Shown one piece after another: positions 1-9,039 of a DNA stretch of 37,800 nucleotides. Location: the NCBI RefSeq assembly GCF_000731795.2, contig NZ_JGVK01000018.1:1-37800 (forward strand), given 5' to 3'. The DNA is from Candidatus Photodesmus blepharonis. Its GTDB lineage: Bacteria; Pseudomonadota; Gammaproteobacteria; Enterobacterales; Vibrionaceae. The notes below the pieces were generated by a model, which was given only the letters and a program-made list of their open reading frames with translations, was not told the DNA's origin and searched no databases. The position numbers were made by a program, and so were the translations under genes. Numbering within the stretch: the stretch's first letter is position 1; each line of letters starts with the position of its first letter.

Positions 1-727
1 AGAGCCAGAGATATCAGAGCCAGAGCCAGAGATATCAGAGCCAGAGCCAGAATCCGTTCTTGAGAGAAAATATGAAGAATTGCCGGAAGCGTTTGATGAT
101 CTAGACCTTCCAGAATATAGTGAAGAGGACGCTTTAGCTGATATAGTGGCTGAGATACAAGAGAGAGAATCTGGATTGTTGGATGGAAATCAATCTAAAG
201 AAGATCAGCTAAATATGAAGACCTCAATTAACATTGATGTAAGTAGTGAAGATTGGAATGGATTTAGTTTATCATCCGAGCAGAGAGCTCAAATATCGCC
301 AGATATTCCTAATGATGAAAAAATAGTTTGGGATGATGAAAACAAACCAGAACAAGCTGTTGTTTCTCAAGAAAATTGGGGGGAGCAAAATGAGCTTGTT
401 CAATTTGATCCTGAATTATATCCATACCGTACTATAGATGAATTGATGGCTGAGGTTGATGGAAAAGAAAGTAATCGTGAAAAGGAGTTAGACTTATTAA
501 ATTTTGGTTTACAAGAACTTCCTGACTCTATTACTGATGTTGACTTTAAGGATAAATCTTCTGATGTTAATGTAGAGGATAAGTTGAATTTAGCTCAGAT
601 TTATATTGAAATGAACGATTTTCATGGAGCAATAAAATTATTGGAGGAAGCTATAGTTGATGGTTCAGATGAGATACGAAGGGAGGCAAAAAGCCTTATT
701 GATTCTCTTAGAAAAAAGTCTAGGTAA
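1..727 (+). CDS. fimV: FimV/HubP polar hub protein, C-terminal part (5' truncated by window)
   Basis: The frame is open from base 2, so this is the 3' part of a longer gene and no start lies in the window. The visible ~241 residues are very acidic and begin with Glu-Pro-Glu-Ile-Ser-type tandem repeats, followed by a low-complexity Asp/Glu region. The last ~45 residues form a TPR-like FimV C-terminal domain (NLAQIYIEMNDFHGAIKLLEEA). In this family the N-terminal half has a periplasmic LysM domain and a single membrane segment. The acidic repeats and C-terminal domain are cytoplasmic; in Vibrio they recruit ParA-family proteins to the old pole and organise the chromosome origin, flagellum and chemotaxis arrays. 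The gene sits directly upstream of truA, as in other gammaproteobacteria. The family assignment is firm; use of the name HubP rests on the inferred Vibrionaceae origin. Confidence 0.88.
   Translation, partial: EPEISEPEPEISEPEPESVLERKYEELPEAFDDLDLPEYSEEDALADIVAEIQERESGLLDGNQSKEDQLNMKTSINIDVSSEDWNGFSLSSEQRAQISPDIPNDEKIVWDDENKPEQAVVSQENWGEQNELVQFDPELYPYRTIDELMAEVDGKESNREKELDLLNFGLQELPDSITDVDFKDKSSDVNVEDKLNLAQIYIEMNDFHGAIKLLEEAIVDGSDEIRREAKSLIDSLRKKSR
2..49 (+). repeat. 21-bp in-frame tandem repeat of the fimV/hubP acidic region
   Basis: Two identical 21-bp copies (2-22 and 23-43), each coding Glu-Pro-Glu-Ile-Ser-Glu-Pro, are followed by a partial third copy at 44-49 that decays into unique sequence. 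The array probably continues upstream of the window. Because the unit is a multiple of three, copy-number changes keep the frame. Confidence 0.85.
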
Positions 728-756
728 TTGGTAAATAATTATTCGAAATAAAATAG

Positions 757-1557
757 ATGAGTATGAGAATTGCGCTAGGTATTGAATATGATGGTAGAAA
801 TTACTCTGGTTGGCAACGTCAACAAAATGCAAGGAGTGTTCAAGAGATACTTGAAGAATCTTTAAGCATCGTTGCTGATCATACTGTGGAGGTTCAGTGC
901 GCTGGACGCACCGATACTGGAGTTCATGCTACGGGGCAAGTTGTTCACTTTGATACTGTTGCACATCGAAAAATATCAGCATGGATAATGGGTACGAATG
1001 TTCATATGTCTCGCGACGTAGCGGTACGTTGGGCTCGAGAGGTTCCTGATGACTTTCATGCGCGTTTTACCGCAATTTCTCGGCGTTATCGTTATATTAT
1101 TTATAATAACGCTTTTCGTCCTGGCCTTTTATCACTAAGTGTCAGTCATTATCATGGTAATTTTGATACAAAAAAAATGCACCAAGCTGGACAATATTTG
1201 CTTGGAGAAAATGATTTTTCATCCTTCAGAGCAGTCCATTGTCAGTCACATAGTTCTTGGCGTAATGTAATGCATTTAAGTGTAACACGTCACGGTTGTT
1301 ATATTGTAATTGATATTAGAGCTAATGCGTTTTTGTATCGTATGATAAGAAATATCATAGGTAGTTTAATTCTTGTTGGTCAAGGTGAAAAACATCCTCT
1401 TTGGATAAAGTGGTTACTAGGAAAGAAGGATCGTAGACTGGCTGGTAAAACAGCTAAAGCCGAAGGGCTTTATCTTGTCAACGTTGATTATCCATCAAAG
1501 TTTGCATTGCCTAAATTTCCTATAGGACCATTATTTTTTTCAGACGAATTAAGTTAA
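757..1557 (+). CDS. truA: tRNA pseudouridine(38-40) synthase TruA
   Basis: TruA converts U38, U39 and U40 in the anticodon arm of many tRNAs to pseudouridine. The 266-residue product has the usual family length. It carries the catalytic motif [10 protein letters not shown], with the nucleophilic Asp at about residue 53, plus the conserved [13 protein letters not shown] and KAEGLYL segments. ATG 757 is chosen as the first in-frame start; a second ATG lies two codons on and neither has an obvious ribosome binding site. It follows fimV by 29 bases. In many relatives trpF lies between truA and accD, but it is absent here, as I recall for vibrios. Confidence 0.96.
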   Translation: MSMRIALGIEYDGRNYSGWQRQQNARSVQEILEESLSIVADHTVEVQCAGRTDTGVHATGQVVHFDTVAHRKISAWIMGTNVHMSRDVAVRWAREVPDDFHARFTAISRRYRYIIYNNAFRPGLLSLSVSHYHGNFDTKKMHQAGQYLLGENDFSSFRAVHCQSHSSWRNVMHLSVTRHGCYIVIDIRANAFLYRMIRNIIGSLILVGQGEKHPLWIKWLLGKKDRRLAGKTAKAEGLYLVNVDYPSKFALPKFPIGPLFFSDELS

Positions 1558-1588
1558 TTGTTTGAAAATTGGTTCTGTTTTCACTTTT

Positions 1589-1612
1589 ACCTCTTAAAAT
1601 TAACTAAGAGGT
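1589..1612 (+). other. Hairpin in the truA-accD spacer
   Basis: A perfect 8-bp inverted repeat (ACCTCTTA at 1589-1596, TAAGAGGT at 1605-1612) has an 8-base loop and lies 21 bases before the accD start. No T-run follows, so it may be an attenuator, an mRNA-stabilising stem or part of the accD leader rather than a classical terminator. Confidence 0.45.
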
Positions 1613-1632
1613 TAAATTAAAAAAGGTTTTTC

Positions 1633-2493
1633 ATGAATTGGCTTGAAAGAATTTTAGAAAAAAGTAGCATTGTTCGCTCTCGCAAAATATCTATTCCTGA
1701 AGGTATATGGACTAAATGCTCCTCTTGCGAGCAGATATTGTATAATGCAGAATTGAAACGTAATTTACACGTTTGTCCTAAATGTAATCACCATATGCGT
1801 ATCAAGGCTCGTCATCGTTTAGAAAACTTTTTGGATAAAGGCAATCGTATAGAGCTGGCGAATGAAATGGAACCTAAAGATAAGTTGAAGTTTAAAGATT
1901 TGAAACGTTACAAAGATCGTATTGCATCTGCTCAGAAATTTAGCGGCGAAAAAGATGCCTTAGTTGTGATAAAAGGCGAACTGTTGGGTATGCCAGTGAT
2001 CACTTGTGCTTTTGAATTTACTTTTATGGGAGGATCTATGGGGTCTATCGTAGGTGCGCGTTTTGTACATGCTGTTCGAACAGCAATGGAAGAAAGCTGC
2101 GCGTTGGTATGTTTTTCTGCTAGTGGTGGAGCTCGTATGCAAGAGGCTTTGATGTCTCTTATGCAAATGGCAAAAACAAGCGCAGCACTAGACCGTTTTT
2201 CTGCACAAGGTTTACCTTTTATTTCCGTGATGACTGATCCTACATTTGGTGGTGTGTCTGCAAGTTTAGCTATGTTAGGTGATATCAATATTGCTGAACC
2301 AAAGGCGCTGATTGGTTTTGCGGGTCGTCGTGTGATTGAACAAACTGTTCGCGAAGATTTGCCAGAAAATTTTCAACGCAGCGAGTTTCTCTTAGAACAT
2401 GGTGCGATTGATATGATACTTGATCGTCGGGATATGCGTCAAAGAATTAGCGGTTTGATCGCGAAGATGCTTGATTATGAATCGCCATTGTAG
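1633..2493 (+). CDS. accD: Acetyl-CoA carboxylase carboxyltransferase, beta subunit
   Basis: AccD pairs with AccA to transfer carboxyl from biotin-carrier protein to acetyl-CoA, making malonyl-CoA, the committed step of fatty-acid synthesis. The N-terminus carries a four-cysteine zinc ribbon (CSSC and CPKC, residues ~29-54), followed by the crotonase-like carboxyltransferase fold with SGGARMQE and [12 protein letters not shown]. At 286 residues it lacks the acidic/proline-rich C-terminal tail of the ~304-residue E. coli protein, ending at [12 protein letters not shown]. The start is ATG 1633. The gene lies between truA and folC as in related genomes. Confidence 0.97.
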   Translation: MNWLERILEKSSIVRSRKISIPEGIWTKCSSCEQILYNAELKRNLHVCPKCNHHMRIKARHRLENFLDKGNRIELANEMEPKDKLKFKDLKRYKDRIASAQKFSGEKDALVVIKGELLGMPVITCAFEFTFMGGSMGSIVGARFVHAVRTAMEESCALVCFSASGGARMQEALMSLMQMAKTSAALDRFSAQGLPFISVMTDPTFGGVSASLAMLGDINIAEPKALIGFAGRRVIEQTVREDLPENFQRSEFLLEHGAIDMILDRRDMRQRISGLIAKMLDYESPL

Positions 2494-2580
2494 CTGATAC
2501 GGAAGACTTTTCCAGCAGATTCCGTGATCATTTCATTAAAAAAGTAAAGCTAATGAGTTTTTTACTGGTTAGATAGTTAA

Positions 2581-3852
2581 ATGAGTCGAAATTTTACTCC
2601 AAGAGCCACGTCATCTTTGATGGTATGGCTTGATTATTTGACAAATATTCATAGTACTACTATTGATCTTGGACTGGAACGTGTTAGCAGTGTTGCTAAA
2701 GAATCAAATCTTATAAAACCAGCTCAGACAGTTATTACGGTTGGTGGAACGAATGGTAAGGGATTGACTTGTGCATTTATAGAAACTGTTTTGCTTGATG
2801 CTGGTTATTCAGTTGGTGTTTATAGTTCTCCGCATTTAATCCATTACAATGAACGTGTGCGTATTAATGGAAAGAATCTTACAGATACAAAATACGTACA
2901 AGCGTTCAATTTTATTGAAAAACAACGCAGTGGTGTTAGTTTGAGTTTTTTTGAATATAGTACACTTGCGGCGTTATATTCATTTAAAAATGAAAATGTT
3001 GATGTAATTTTGCTTGAAGTGGGTCTTGGAGGTCGTTTGGATGCTACAAATGTTGTAGAACATGATGTATCCATCATTGTCAGCTTAGGTATCGATCATG
3101 TTGATTGGTTAAGCAAGGATATTAACGTCATAGGTTTTGAAAAGGCAGGTATTTTTCGAGCAGGGAAACCTGCAATTTGTGGAGAACCTAGGGCACCTTG
3201 GACTGTTTCCTCTTATGCTAATAAGATCGGGGCTAATTATTACCAAATTGAGATTGAGTACGAGTATAAATTTACTAAAAATTTAACTTGGCAATGGAAA
3301 AGTGGTTCGGTTACCATGGACGACCTTCCTATCCCAAGATTACCACTTCAAAATGCAGCAACAGCAATAATGGCACTGAATTGCAGCGAAATTGATATAA
3401 GTAAAAATAATATTATCAATGCCTTGTATAGTGTAAGTTTACCTGGAAGAATTCAACTTCTCAGCTCAGATCCCACAATTTTATTAGATGTTGCACATAA
3501 TCCTCATTCAGCACGGTATTTGGTTAAGCATATTAGGCAATATTATACAGGTTTAAAGTTTCATGTGGTTATTGGAATGTTGAATGACAAGGATATTAAA
3601 ACTACAATAGATGTTTTAAGTCCTATCAGTAGTAAATGGTATCCTACGTCTTTATCTGTTCCACGAGGTGCACACGCAGATGAATTATGTGAGTATTTGG
3701 TTCATTTTGAAGGTAAATATTCAAGTTCTGTTGAAGCTTTGAAGGCTGCATTATTGGCAAAAGATAAGGACGCAGTACTAGTCGTTGGTTCATTTCACAC
3801 GGTTGCTCAAGTTTTAAAATACTGGAAGAGAAAAGGAGAACGAGATGGCTAA
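2581..3852 (+). CDS. folC: Bifunctional folylpolyglutamate/dihydrofolate synthase
   Basis: FolC makes dihydrofolate from dihydropteroate plus glutamate and then adds further glutamates to folates, both with ATP. The 423-residue product shows the Mur-ligase-type P-loop GGTNGKG near residue 59, the SSPHL and YNERVRINGK segment, LEVGLGGRLDATN, and the C-terminal LLDVAHNPHSA motif. ATG 2581 follows a weak leader with no clear Shine-Dalgarno. The 3' end overlaps dedD by 8 bases, which suggests translational coupling. Confidence 0.96.
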   Translation: MSRNFTPRATSSLMVWLDYLTNIHSTTIDLGLERVSSVAKESNLIKPAQTVITVGGTNGKGLTCAFIETVLLDAGYSVGVYSSPHLIHYNERVRINGKNLTDTKYVQAFNFIEKQRSGVSLSFFEYSTLAALYSFKNENVDVILLEVGLGGRLDATNVVEHDVSIIVSLGIDHVDWLSKDINVIGFEKAGIFRAGKPAICGEPRAPWTVSSYANKIGANYYQIEIEYEYKFTKNLTWQWKSGSVTMDDLPIPRLPLQNAATAIMALNCSEIDISKNNIINALYSVSLPGRIQLLSSDPTILLDVAHNPHSARYLVKHIRQYYTGLKFHVVIGMLNDKDIKTTIDVLSPISSKWYPTSLSVPRGAHADELCEYLVHFEGKYSSSVEALKAALLAKDKDAVLVVGSFHTVAQVLKYWKRKGERDG

Positions 3853-4357
3853 TAAGTTTCAAAACCGATTGGTTGGCACTATTGTTTTAGTTGCAATTGG
3901 TGTAATTGTTCTTCCAGATTTGTTGGATGGAAAAAAACTTCATTACGAAGATGAAATTATGAGTATTCCGATTAAACCTGAATTAGAAAGTAAAGTTGAG
4001 GTGTTTGAAGTATTAAATCCAGTTGAAAGCAAAGCAGTGTTTGCTGATATTCCAGAAGGAGTAACTAAAAAAATAATGTCGATTCCAAAGGAGGTTGATT
4101 TTGAGGAAAATAAGTACCAAGATAGTGCTTGGATAATTCAACTGATGGCGTTGAAGAACGCTCAGAATGCGAATAATATAGTTAAAAAATTACGACAATA
4201 TGGATATCAGGCTCATGCTAAGAAGGACAATGCGTTTACTCGAGTTATAATTGGCCCAGATGTTTCTAAAATTAAGCTAGAATCACAGCTTCTTGAATTA
4301 GAGAAAATAACTGGTTCAAAAGGCCATTTACTCAGGTTTATGCCCCTAAATCCGTAA
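3845..4357 (+). CDS. dedD: SPOR-domain cell-division protein DedD
   Basis: DedD is a bitopic septal-ring protein whose SPOR domain binds denuded peptidoglycan glycans at the division site. The 170-residue product has a short cytoplasmic N-terminus, one membrane segment (LVGTIVLVAIGVIVLPDLL, ~residues 9-27), a periplasmic linker, and a C-terminal SPOR domain beginning near AWIIQLMALKNAQNAN. The start at 3845 has a good ribosome binding site (AAGGAG) inside the folC 3' end. With FtsN elsewhere in this window, two SPOR proteins are retained. Confidence 0.93.
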   Translation: MANKFQNRLVGTIVLVAIGVIVLPDLLDGKKLHYEDEIMSIPIKPELESKVEVFEVLNPVESKAVFADIPEGVTKKIMSIPKEVDFEENKYQDSAWIIQLMALKNAQNANNIVKKLRQYGYQAHAKKDNAFTRVIIGPDVSKIKLESQLLELEKITGSKGHLLRFMPLNP

Positions 4358-4372
4358 TAAAGGTATTATAGT

Positions 4373-4864
4373 ATGAATGGGTTGGATTTCATTATTTTAG
4401 GTTTGATTACTCTATCAGCTGCGATAGGTTTAGTTCGTGGTTTCGTCAAAGAGGCATTGTCACTGATTGTTTGGTTAAGCGCTTTTGTTGTTGCTAGTCG
4501 GTATTATGTCAAATTTTCAACATATTTTAGTAGTATTGAGTCTGGATTGTTTCGTAATGGTATAGCGATAGCGCTGCTTTTTATGATTACTTTGGTTATA
4601 GGAGCAATTGTCAATTGTATAATCGGTCATCTAGTTCAAAAGACGGGTTTATCAGGAACCAATCGGGTTATAGGTCTTATGTTTGGTTTTTTTAGAGGTG
4701 TGTTAATAGTTTCTGCAATTTTGTTTTTTATGGATGTTTTTGGTATTGGAACAGGTACGATATGGTGGAAAAGTTCAGAGTTAGTTCCTGAACTTAATCG
4801 AGTTATCATGCTGTTTTTTGACTATTTTCAAGTAACATCAAGTTTTTTATCTGGTACAATTTAG
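4373..4864 (+). CDS. cvpA: CvpA family membrane protein
   Basis: CvpA is a small inner-membrane protein named for a role in colicin V production; family members also affect envelope stress resistance. The 163-residue product has four predicted membrane segments and the characteristic opening MNGLDFIILGLITLSAAIGL followed by RGFVKEALSL. AAAGG precedes the ATG. It lies between dedD and purF, the standard order for this operon. Its biochemical function is not established. Confidence 0.93.
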   Translation: MNGLDFIILGLITLSAAIGLVRGFVKEALSLIVWLSAFVVASRYYVKFSTYFSSIESGLFRNGIAIALLFMITLVIGAIVNCIIGHLVQKTGLSGTNRVIGLMFGFFRGVLIVSAILFFMDVFGIGTGTIWWKSSELVPELNRVIMLFFDYFQVTSSFLSGTI

Positions 4865-4908
4865 TTCCGATCGTTTATTTTCGTAAATCGAGGGTTAGAG
4901 GTTAAAGA

Positions 4909-6399
4909 ATGTGTGGTATTGTTGGAATTGTAGGGACAGTGCCTGTAAATCAATTAATTTATGATGCATTGATGGTGTTACAGCATCGTGGTCAAGATGC
5001 TACTGGGATTTGTATCATAGAAAACGATCGTTTTCGTTTGCGTAAAGCAAATGGATTAGTGAAAGATGTATTTACAGAAAAATATATGCAATGTCTTCGA
5101 GGTAATGTTGGCATCGGTCATGTTCGATATCCAACAGCAGGTAGCTCCAGTGCGTTAGAAGCTCAACCTTTCTATGTAAATTCCCCATTTGGCATTACTC
5201 TTGCGCACAATGGGAATCTGACTAATGCGCATAAGGTACGTGAGAAATTGTTTGAAAAAGATCGCCGTCATGTTAATACCACTTCTGATTCGGAAGTATT
5301 ACTTAATGTACTTGCACATGAACTTGATATCGTAAAAGGAAATGTAACATCGGAGGATATTTTTCGATCGATTGCTAATGTTCATCGTACTGTCCGAGGA
5401 GCATATGCTGTTGTTGCTATGGTTATTGGGCATGGACTTATTGCTTTTCGAGATCCTAATGGTATTCGTCCGTTATGTTTAGGTAGACGTGAGATAAAAG
5501 GTAGGAAAACTGAATACATGGTTGCTTCAGAGTCAGTGGCACTAGATGCTGTTGGTTTTAATTTTGTCAGAGATGTTGCACCTGGTGAAGCCATCTATGT
5601 GACATTTAAAGGTGAGTTTTTTTCTCGGCAATGTGCTGATAATCCGACTTTGAATCCTTGTATTTTTGAGTTTGTTTATTTTGCACGACCTGATTCGTTT
5701 ATAGATAAGATCTCCGTGTACAGCGCTCGTGTTGAAATGGGCAGAAAGTTGGGTCAGCGCATTAAAGACGAGTATGCTTATTTGGATATTGATGTTGTTA
5801 TACCTATCCCAGAAACTTCGTGCGATATTGCGCTACAGATAGCACAAGCTATTGATAAACCGTATCGTCAAGGCTTTGTGAAAAGTCGCTACGTAGGTCG
5901 TACATTTATTATGCCTGGTCAACAACAACGTAAGGAATCGGTACGTCGTAAATTAAATGGCATTCGTTCTGAATTTAAAGATAAGAACGTGTTGTTGGTT
6001 GATGATTCAATCGTTCGAGGAACTACATCAAAACAAATTGTTGAAATGGCGTATGATTCAGGAGCGAAAAAAGTGTTTATGGTTTCAGCTGCACCGGAAG
6101 TTCGTTTTCCTAATGTGTATGGTATTGATATGCCAAATCCTAATGAGTTGATCGCTCATGGGCGTGATAACGATTCCATTTGTAAGCAAATAGGAGCAGA
6201 TGAACTTATTTTTCAAACTCTAGATGATTTAGTTGATGCAGTAAATATTGGAAATCGTGATATTGTTAAGTTTGAGACTTCGGTATTTAGCGGTGAATAT
6301 ATTACTGGCGATATTGATCAGCAATATTTGAGTTTCCTTGAATCTTTGCATAACAATAGCGATTCAAAAGTTGAGGTTGATGAATTTCAACAGCATTAG
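4909..6399 (+). CDS. purF: Amidophosphoribosyltransferase PurF
   Basis: PurF catalyses the first committed step of purine synthesis: PRPP plus glutamine give 5-phosphoribosylamine. The protein starts MCGIVGIVG, so Cys2 becomes the N-terminal glutaminase nucleophile without a propeptide, as in the enterobacterial type. The N-terminal Ntn domain ([15 protein letters not shown]) is followed by a phosphoribosyltransferase domain with the PRPP loop [14 protein letters not shown]. The 496 residues are close to the usual ~505. A GAGG-type ribosome binding site precedes the ATG. It is convergent with znuB, with only 11 bases between stop codons. Confidence 0.98.
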   Translation: MCGIVGIVGTVPVNQLIYDALMVLQHRGQDATGICIIENDRFRLRKANGLVKDVFTEKYMQCLRGNVGIGHVRYPTAGSSSALEAQPFYVNSPFGITLAHNGNLTNAHKVREKLFEKDRRHVNTTSDSEVLLNVLAHELDIVKGNVTSEDIFRSIANVHRTVRGAYAVVAMVIGHGLIAFRDPNGIRPLCLGRREIKGRKTEYMVASESVALDAVGFNFVRDVAPGEAIYVTFKGEFFSRQCADNPTLNPCIFEFVYFARPDSFIDKISVYSARVEMGRKLGQRIKDEYAYLDIDVVIPIPETSCDIALQIAQAIDKPYRQGFVKSRYVGRTFIMPGQQQRKESVRRKLNGIRSEFKDKNVLLVDDSIVRGTTSKQIVEMAYDSGAKKVFMVSAAPEVRFPNVYGIDMPNPNELIAHGRDNDSICKQIGADELIFQTLDDLVDAVNIGNRDIVKFETSVFSGEYITGDIDQQYLSFLESLHNNSDSKVEVDEFQQH

Positions 6400-6410
6400 C
6401 TTAGCCTAAC

Positions 6411-7193
6411 CTAAGTGGATTTGATGATTTGACTTAATACGAATAGTGTTGTTGCACTAATTACGATTGACGGACCTGCTGGTGTATCAAAATGCCAGGA
6501 GAGTGTGAGTCCAGACATTACAGACATTGCACTGATTAAAGAGGAGAAAATCGCCATTTTTTCAGGAGTTTTGGAAAACGGCCTTGCTGTTGCTGCAGGA
6601 ATAATTAGCAATGAGGTCATTATTAAAGCTCCGAAAAACTTCATTCCTACTGCAATTACTAACCCTATCATAAGCATTAATAAAAGCCTCATTAAATCGA
6701 TGTTGAGGCCTTCAACTTTAGCTAGGTCTTCGTTAACAGTTGTTGAGAGCAGTGGGCGCCAAAATAAAAAAAGAGTTAAAGTGATGGCTAAGATCCCAAT
6801 ATAAATGATTTTGAGATCTGATTGTGATACTGCTAATAAGTCACCAAATAAATAGTTCATCAAGTCTACTCTTATGTTATCTAGGAAACTAACTGCGATA
6901 AGACCCAATGAAAGAGAGCTATGAGCAAGGATACCAAGCAGCGTATCAGTGGATATAAGTTGCTTCTTTTGAAGTGTAACTAAAATAACAGCTAGAGATA
7001 AGCAACAAATTAACAAGGCAAAATAAATATTGATGTTGAATAAGAATCCTAAAGAAAGTCCCATGAGTGACATATGGGCAAGAGTGTCACCAAAATAGGC
7101 CATTTTACGCCAAATAACAAAAGATCCTAATGGACCTGATATGATGGCTATGCCTAAACCGGCCAAGATAGAAGGGAGCAAAAAATCGATCAT
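6411..7193 (-). CDS. znuB: Zinc ABC transporter permease ZnuB
   Basis: ZnuB is the membrane subunit of the high-affinity ZnuABC zinc importer. The 260-residue product is highly hydrophobic with about eight membrane segments. It contains family landmarks such as MAYFGDTLAHMSLMGLSLG near the N-terminus and VGMKFFGALIMTSLLIIPAATARP in the C-terminal half. It lies downstream of znuC on the same strand with an 82-base spacer, wider than the overlap seen in E. coli. Confidence 0.96.
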   Translation of the reverse strand: MIDFLLPSILAGLGIAIISGPLGSFVIWRKMAYFGDTLAHMSLMGLSLGFLFNINIYFALLICCLSLAVILVTLQKKQLISTDTLLGILAHSSLSLGLIAVSFLDNIRVDLMNYLFGDLLAVSQSDLKIIYIGILAITLTLFLFWRPLLSTTVNEDLAKVEGLNIDLMRLLLMLMIGLVIAVGMKFFGALIMTSLLIIPAATARPFSKTPEKMAIFSSLISAMSVMSGLTLSWHFDTPAGPSIVISATTLFVLSQIIKST

Positions 7194-7275
7194 CAGGTAA
7201 TTTTTTAGTTGGGTTTGAGTGGCTTTTTGTATGTTGTTATCAATTTACCTATGTATATTGCATTATCGAATAATG

Positions 7276-7980
7276 CTATGGATCATGTTGGTGATGATAC
7301 AAAGAGAGACCGCCTGATTGATACTGTCCAAATAATGCGATATAATTCGGGTGCTTCGTAATGTTTTCTGGAGTACCGGAACAACAAATATGATGATGCA
7401 GACAAATTACTTTATCGGTTTTAGCCATTACAAAATATAAATCATGCGAAGCCATGAATACAGCGCAGTTGAAGCGATGGCGAATACTATCAATCAGCCC
7501 GTATAGGTCTATTTGTCCTTGTACATCTACTCCCTGCGCCGGTTCATCAAGAACCAGTAGGTTAGGACGTTGCAGCAAGGCTCTAGCGATTAAAACTCGT
7601 CGGTTTTCTCCCCCAGATAGTTTATGTATACTATTTGCGGTGAGATGTTCTGCACCAACTAATTTTAATGCTTCAAGTATCTCTTGTTCGCTAAACTTTC
7701 CAGCTAACTTTAAAAAAGAGTTAACGTTTAGTGGTAATAAATCATTCAAATTTGTTTTTTGCGGAACGTAGCCAACACGCAATTTTCTTTTTTTTATTAC
7801 TTCTCCATCATGCATAGGTTGCAGCCCTAACAAAACTTTTATTAGAGTGGATTTTCCAGCACCATTAGGTCCGATTAGGGTAGTAATTTTTCCTTTTTTT
7901 AGAGTTAGAGTTACACTATCGAGAACATTTTTTTTTCCAAAACACACTTGAATGTTTCGTAATTCTACCAAAGTAGTCAT
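7276..7980 (-). CDS. znuC: Zinc ABC transporter ATP-binding protein ZnuC
   Basis: ZnuC is the ATPase of the zinc importer. It carries Walker A (GPNGAGKST), the LSGGE signature, Walker B (LLVLDEPAQGVD) and a H-loop (MASHDLYFV). The C-terminus has the ZnuC-specific HHHICCSGTPE segment and a His-rich tail. I place the start at the ATG at 7980 (MTTLVELRNI), which matches the family N-terminus. The frame stays open to 8022, but those 14 codons overlap the znu control region and are unlikely to be translated. No strong Shine-Dalgarno is visible for any candidate start. Confidence 0.95.
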   Translation of the reverse strand: MTTLVELRNIQVCFGKKNVLDSVTLTLKKGKITTLIGPNGAGKSTLIKVLLGLQPMHDGEVIKKRKLRVGYVPQKTNLNDLLPLNVNSFLKLAGKFSEQEILEALKLVGAEHLTANSIHKLSGGENRRVLIARALLQRPNLLVLDEPAQGVDVQGQIDLYGLIDSIRHRFNCAVFMASHDLYFVMAKTDKVICLHHHICCSGTPENITKHPNYIALFGQYQSGGLSLYHHQHDP

Positions 7981-7992
7981 GAAGGAACTCAT

Positions 7993-8025
7993 TTGCAATA
8001 GACTAGCCTTACAGTGTAACATTAG
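7993..8025. promoter_or_regulatory. znuCB/znuA divergent control region with Zur-like palindrome
   Basis: The perfect palindrome TTACA-G-TGTAA (8009-8019, centre 8014) resembles the core of the Zur operator (GTTATA-N-TATAAC): here the core reads CTTACA-G-TGTAAC. It overlaps a possible rightward promoter for znuA, -35 TTGCAA at 7993-7998 and -10 TAACAT at 8017-8022, spacer 18. Binding of zinc-loaded Zur here could repress both directions. The operator call is from pattern similarity only. Confidence 0.5.
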
Positions 8026-8054
8026 TTCACATTTAAATCTACGTCGTTATATTT

Positions 8055-8939
8055 ATGAGATTTATATTTTTGTTAGCTATTGTAACTGCTTCAGCGATTT
8101 CGTTTGCTCTTCGCGCTCAAAACATACTAACAAGCATCAAACCTATCCAAATGATAACCCTAGAAATTACAAAAGGAATTAGCACACCGGATGTTTTGCT
8201 TTCGAACAATATATCGCCGCATGGTTACTCTCTGCGTCCATCCGATCTAAAAAGAATTGAACGTGCTAAGTTAATTATTTGGTATGGACATAATTTAGAG
8301 CCATTTTTAGAAAAAATTCTTTTAAAGCGCAGAAATATTTTGGAATTAAGCGAGCTTTTTGGCCTTAAAAGCCAAGAGAAACATCATGTAGATAAATTTA
8401 GTGACTATGAACATGATCACAAAAACCATGATCCTCATTTTTGGTTAGGGAAGAAACCTACCATTCGTGTAGCTCAAGCTATTGCTTACAAACTTGTTGA
8501 AATGGACCCTGAAAACAAGGTCAGGTACTTAAGAAATCTATCAAATTTTGTGGATACACTGGAGCATATTTCTGCAAAAATCGATAGTCAATTAAAGCCT
8601 GTAAGAGAAAAAGGATATTATGTTTTTCATGATGCGTATAAATATTTTGAGAAAGACTATGCTCTTAATCATTTAGGATACTTTACCATTATACCAGATA
8701 GAAAACCCGGAGCCAAAACGTTGATGTCTATTCGTACTGCTTTGCTCAGCAACAAAGCAAAATGTGTATTTTCTGAATTACAATTTCCCCCTTCTCTCGT
8801 TCATTCCTCGATAAAGGGAAGCGCTGTGAATGTTGGAGTTTTAGACCCTATAGGTTCTAGTATTAACGTGGAAAACGGTAGCTATTTTAGATTACTGCAA
8901 TCCTTGTCTGACAGTTTTAGCGAATGTTTGATGAAGTAA
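8055..8939 (+). CDS. znuA: Zinc ABC transporter substrate-binding protein ZnuA
   Basis: ZnuA is the periplasmic zinc-capturing subunit. It starts with a signal peptide (~residues 1-20, hydrophobic core FIFLLAIVTASAISFA). The cluster A-I solute-binding fold follows, with SPHGYSLRPSDLK (first zinc His), a His/Asp-rich loop at residues ~110-130 (YEHDHKNHDPHFW), and YVFHDAYKYFE. The 294 residues match the family. In E. coli the first zinc motif reads HDYSLRPSD; here Asp is replaced by Gly, a small deviation. It is transcribed away from znuC, as usual for this locus. Confidence 0.95.
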   Translation: MRFIFLLAIVTASAISFALRAQNILTSIKPIQMITLEITKGISTPDVLLSNNISPHGYSLRPSDLKRIERAKLIIWYGHNLEPFLEKILLKRRNILELSELFGLKSQEKHHVDKFSDYEHDHKNHDPHFWLGKKPTIRVAQAIAYKLVEMDPENKVRYLRNLSNFVDTLEHISAKIDSQLKPVREKGYYVFHDAYKYFEKDYALNHLGYFTIIPDRKPGAKTLMSIRTALLSNKAKCVFSELQFPPSLVHSSIKGSAVNVGVLDPIGSSINVENGSYFRLLQSLSDSFSECLMK

Positions 8940-9039
8940 ATTTAACATTTAATATGGATCATGTAGTTGCTAGGTTTTAGATTAATTTTTGCATGGAAAC
9001 TTCAATTTTATAGCGCAAGTGTGATGCGGTAAATACAAT

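Noticed and set aside
2530..2570. AGTAAA/TTTACT pairing with T-run between accD and folC, suspected terminator
   Set aside because: The stem is only 6 AT-rich pairs and the co-directional genes are probably co-transcribed.
6505..6804. Open frame opposite znuB
   Set aside because: Shadow of the membrane-protein gene on the other strand; no ribosome binding site and no plausible protein features.
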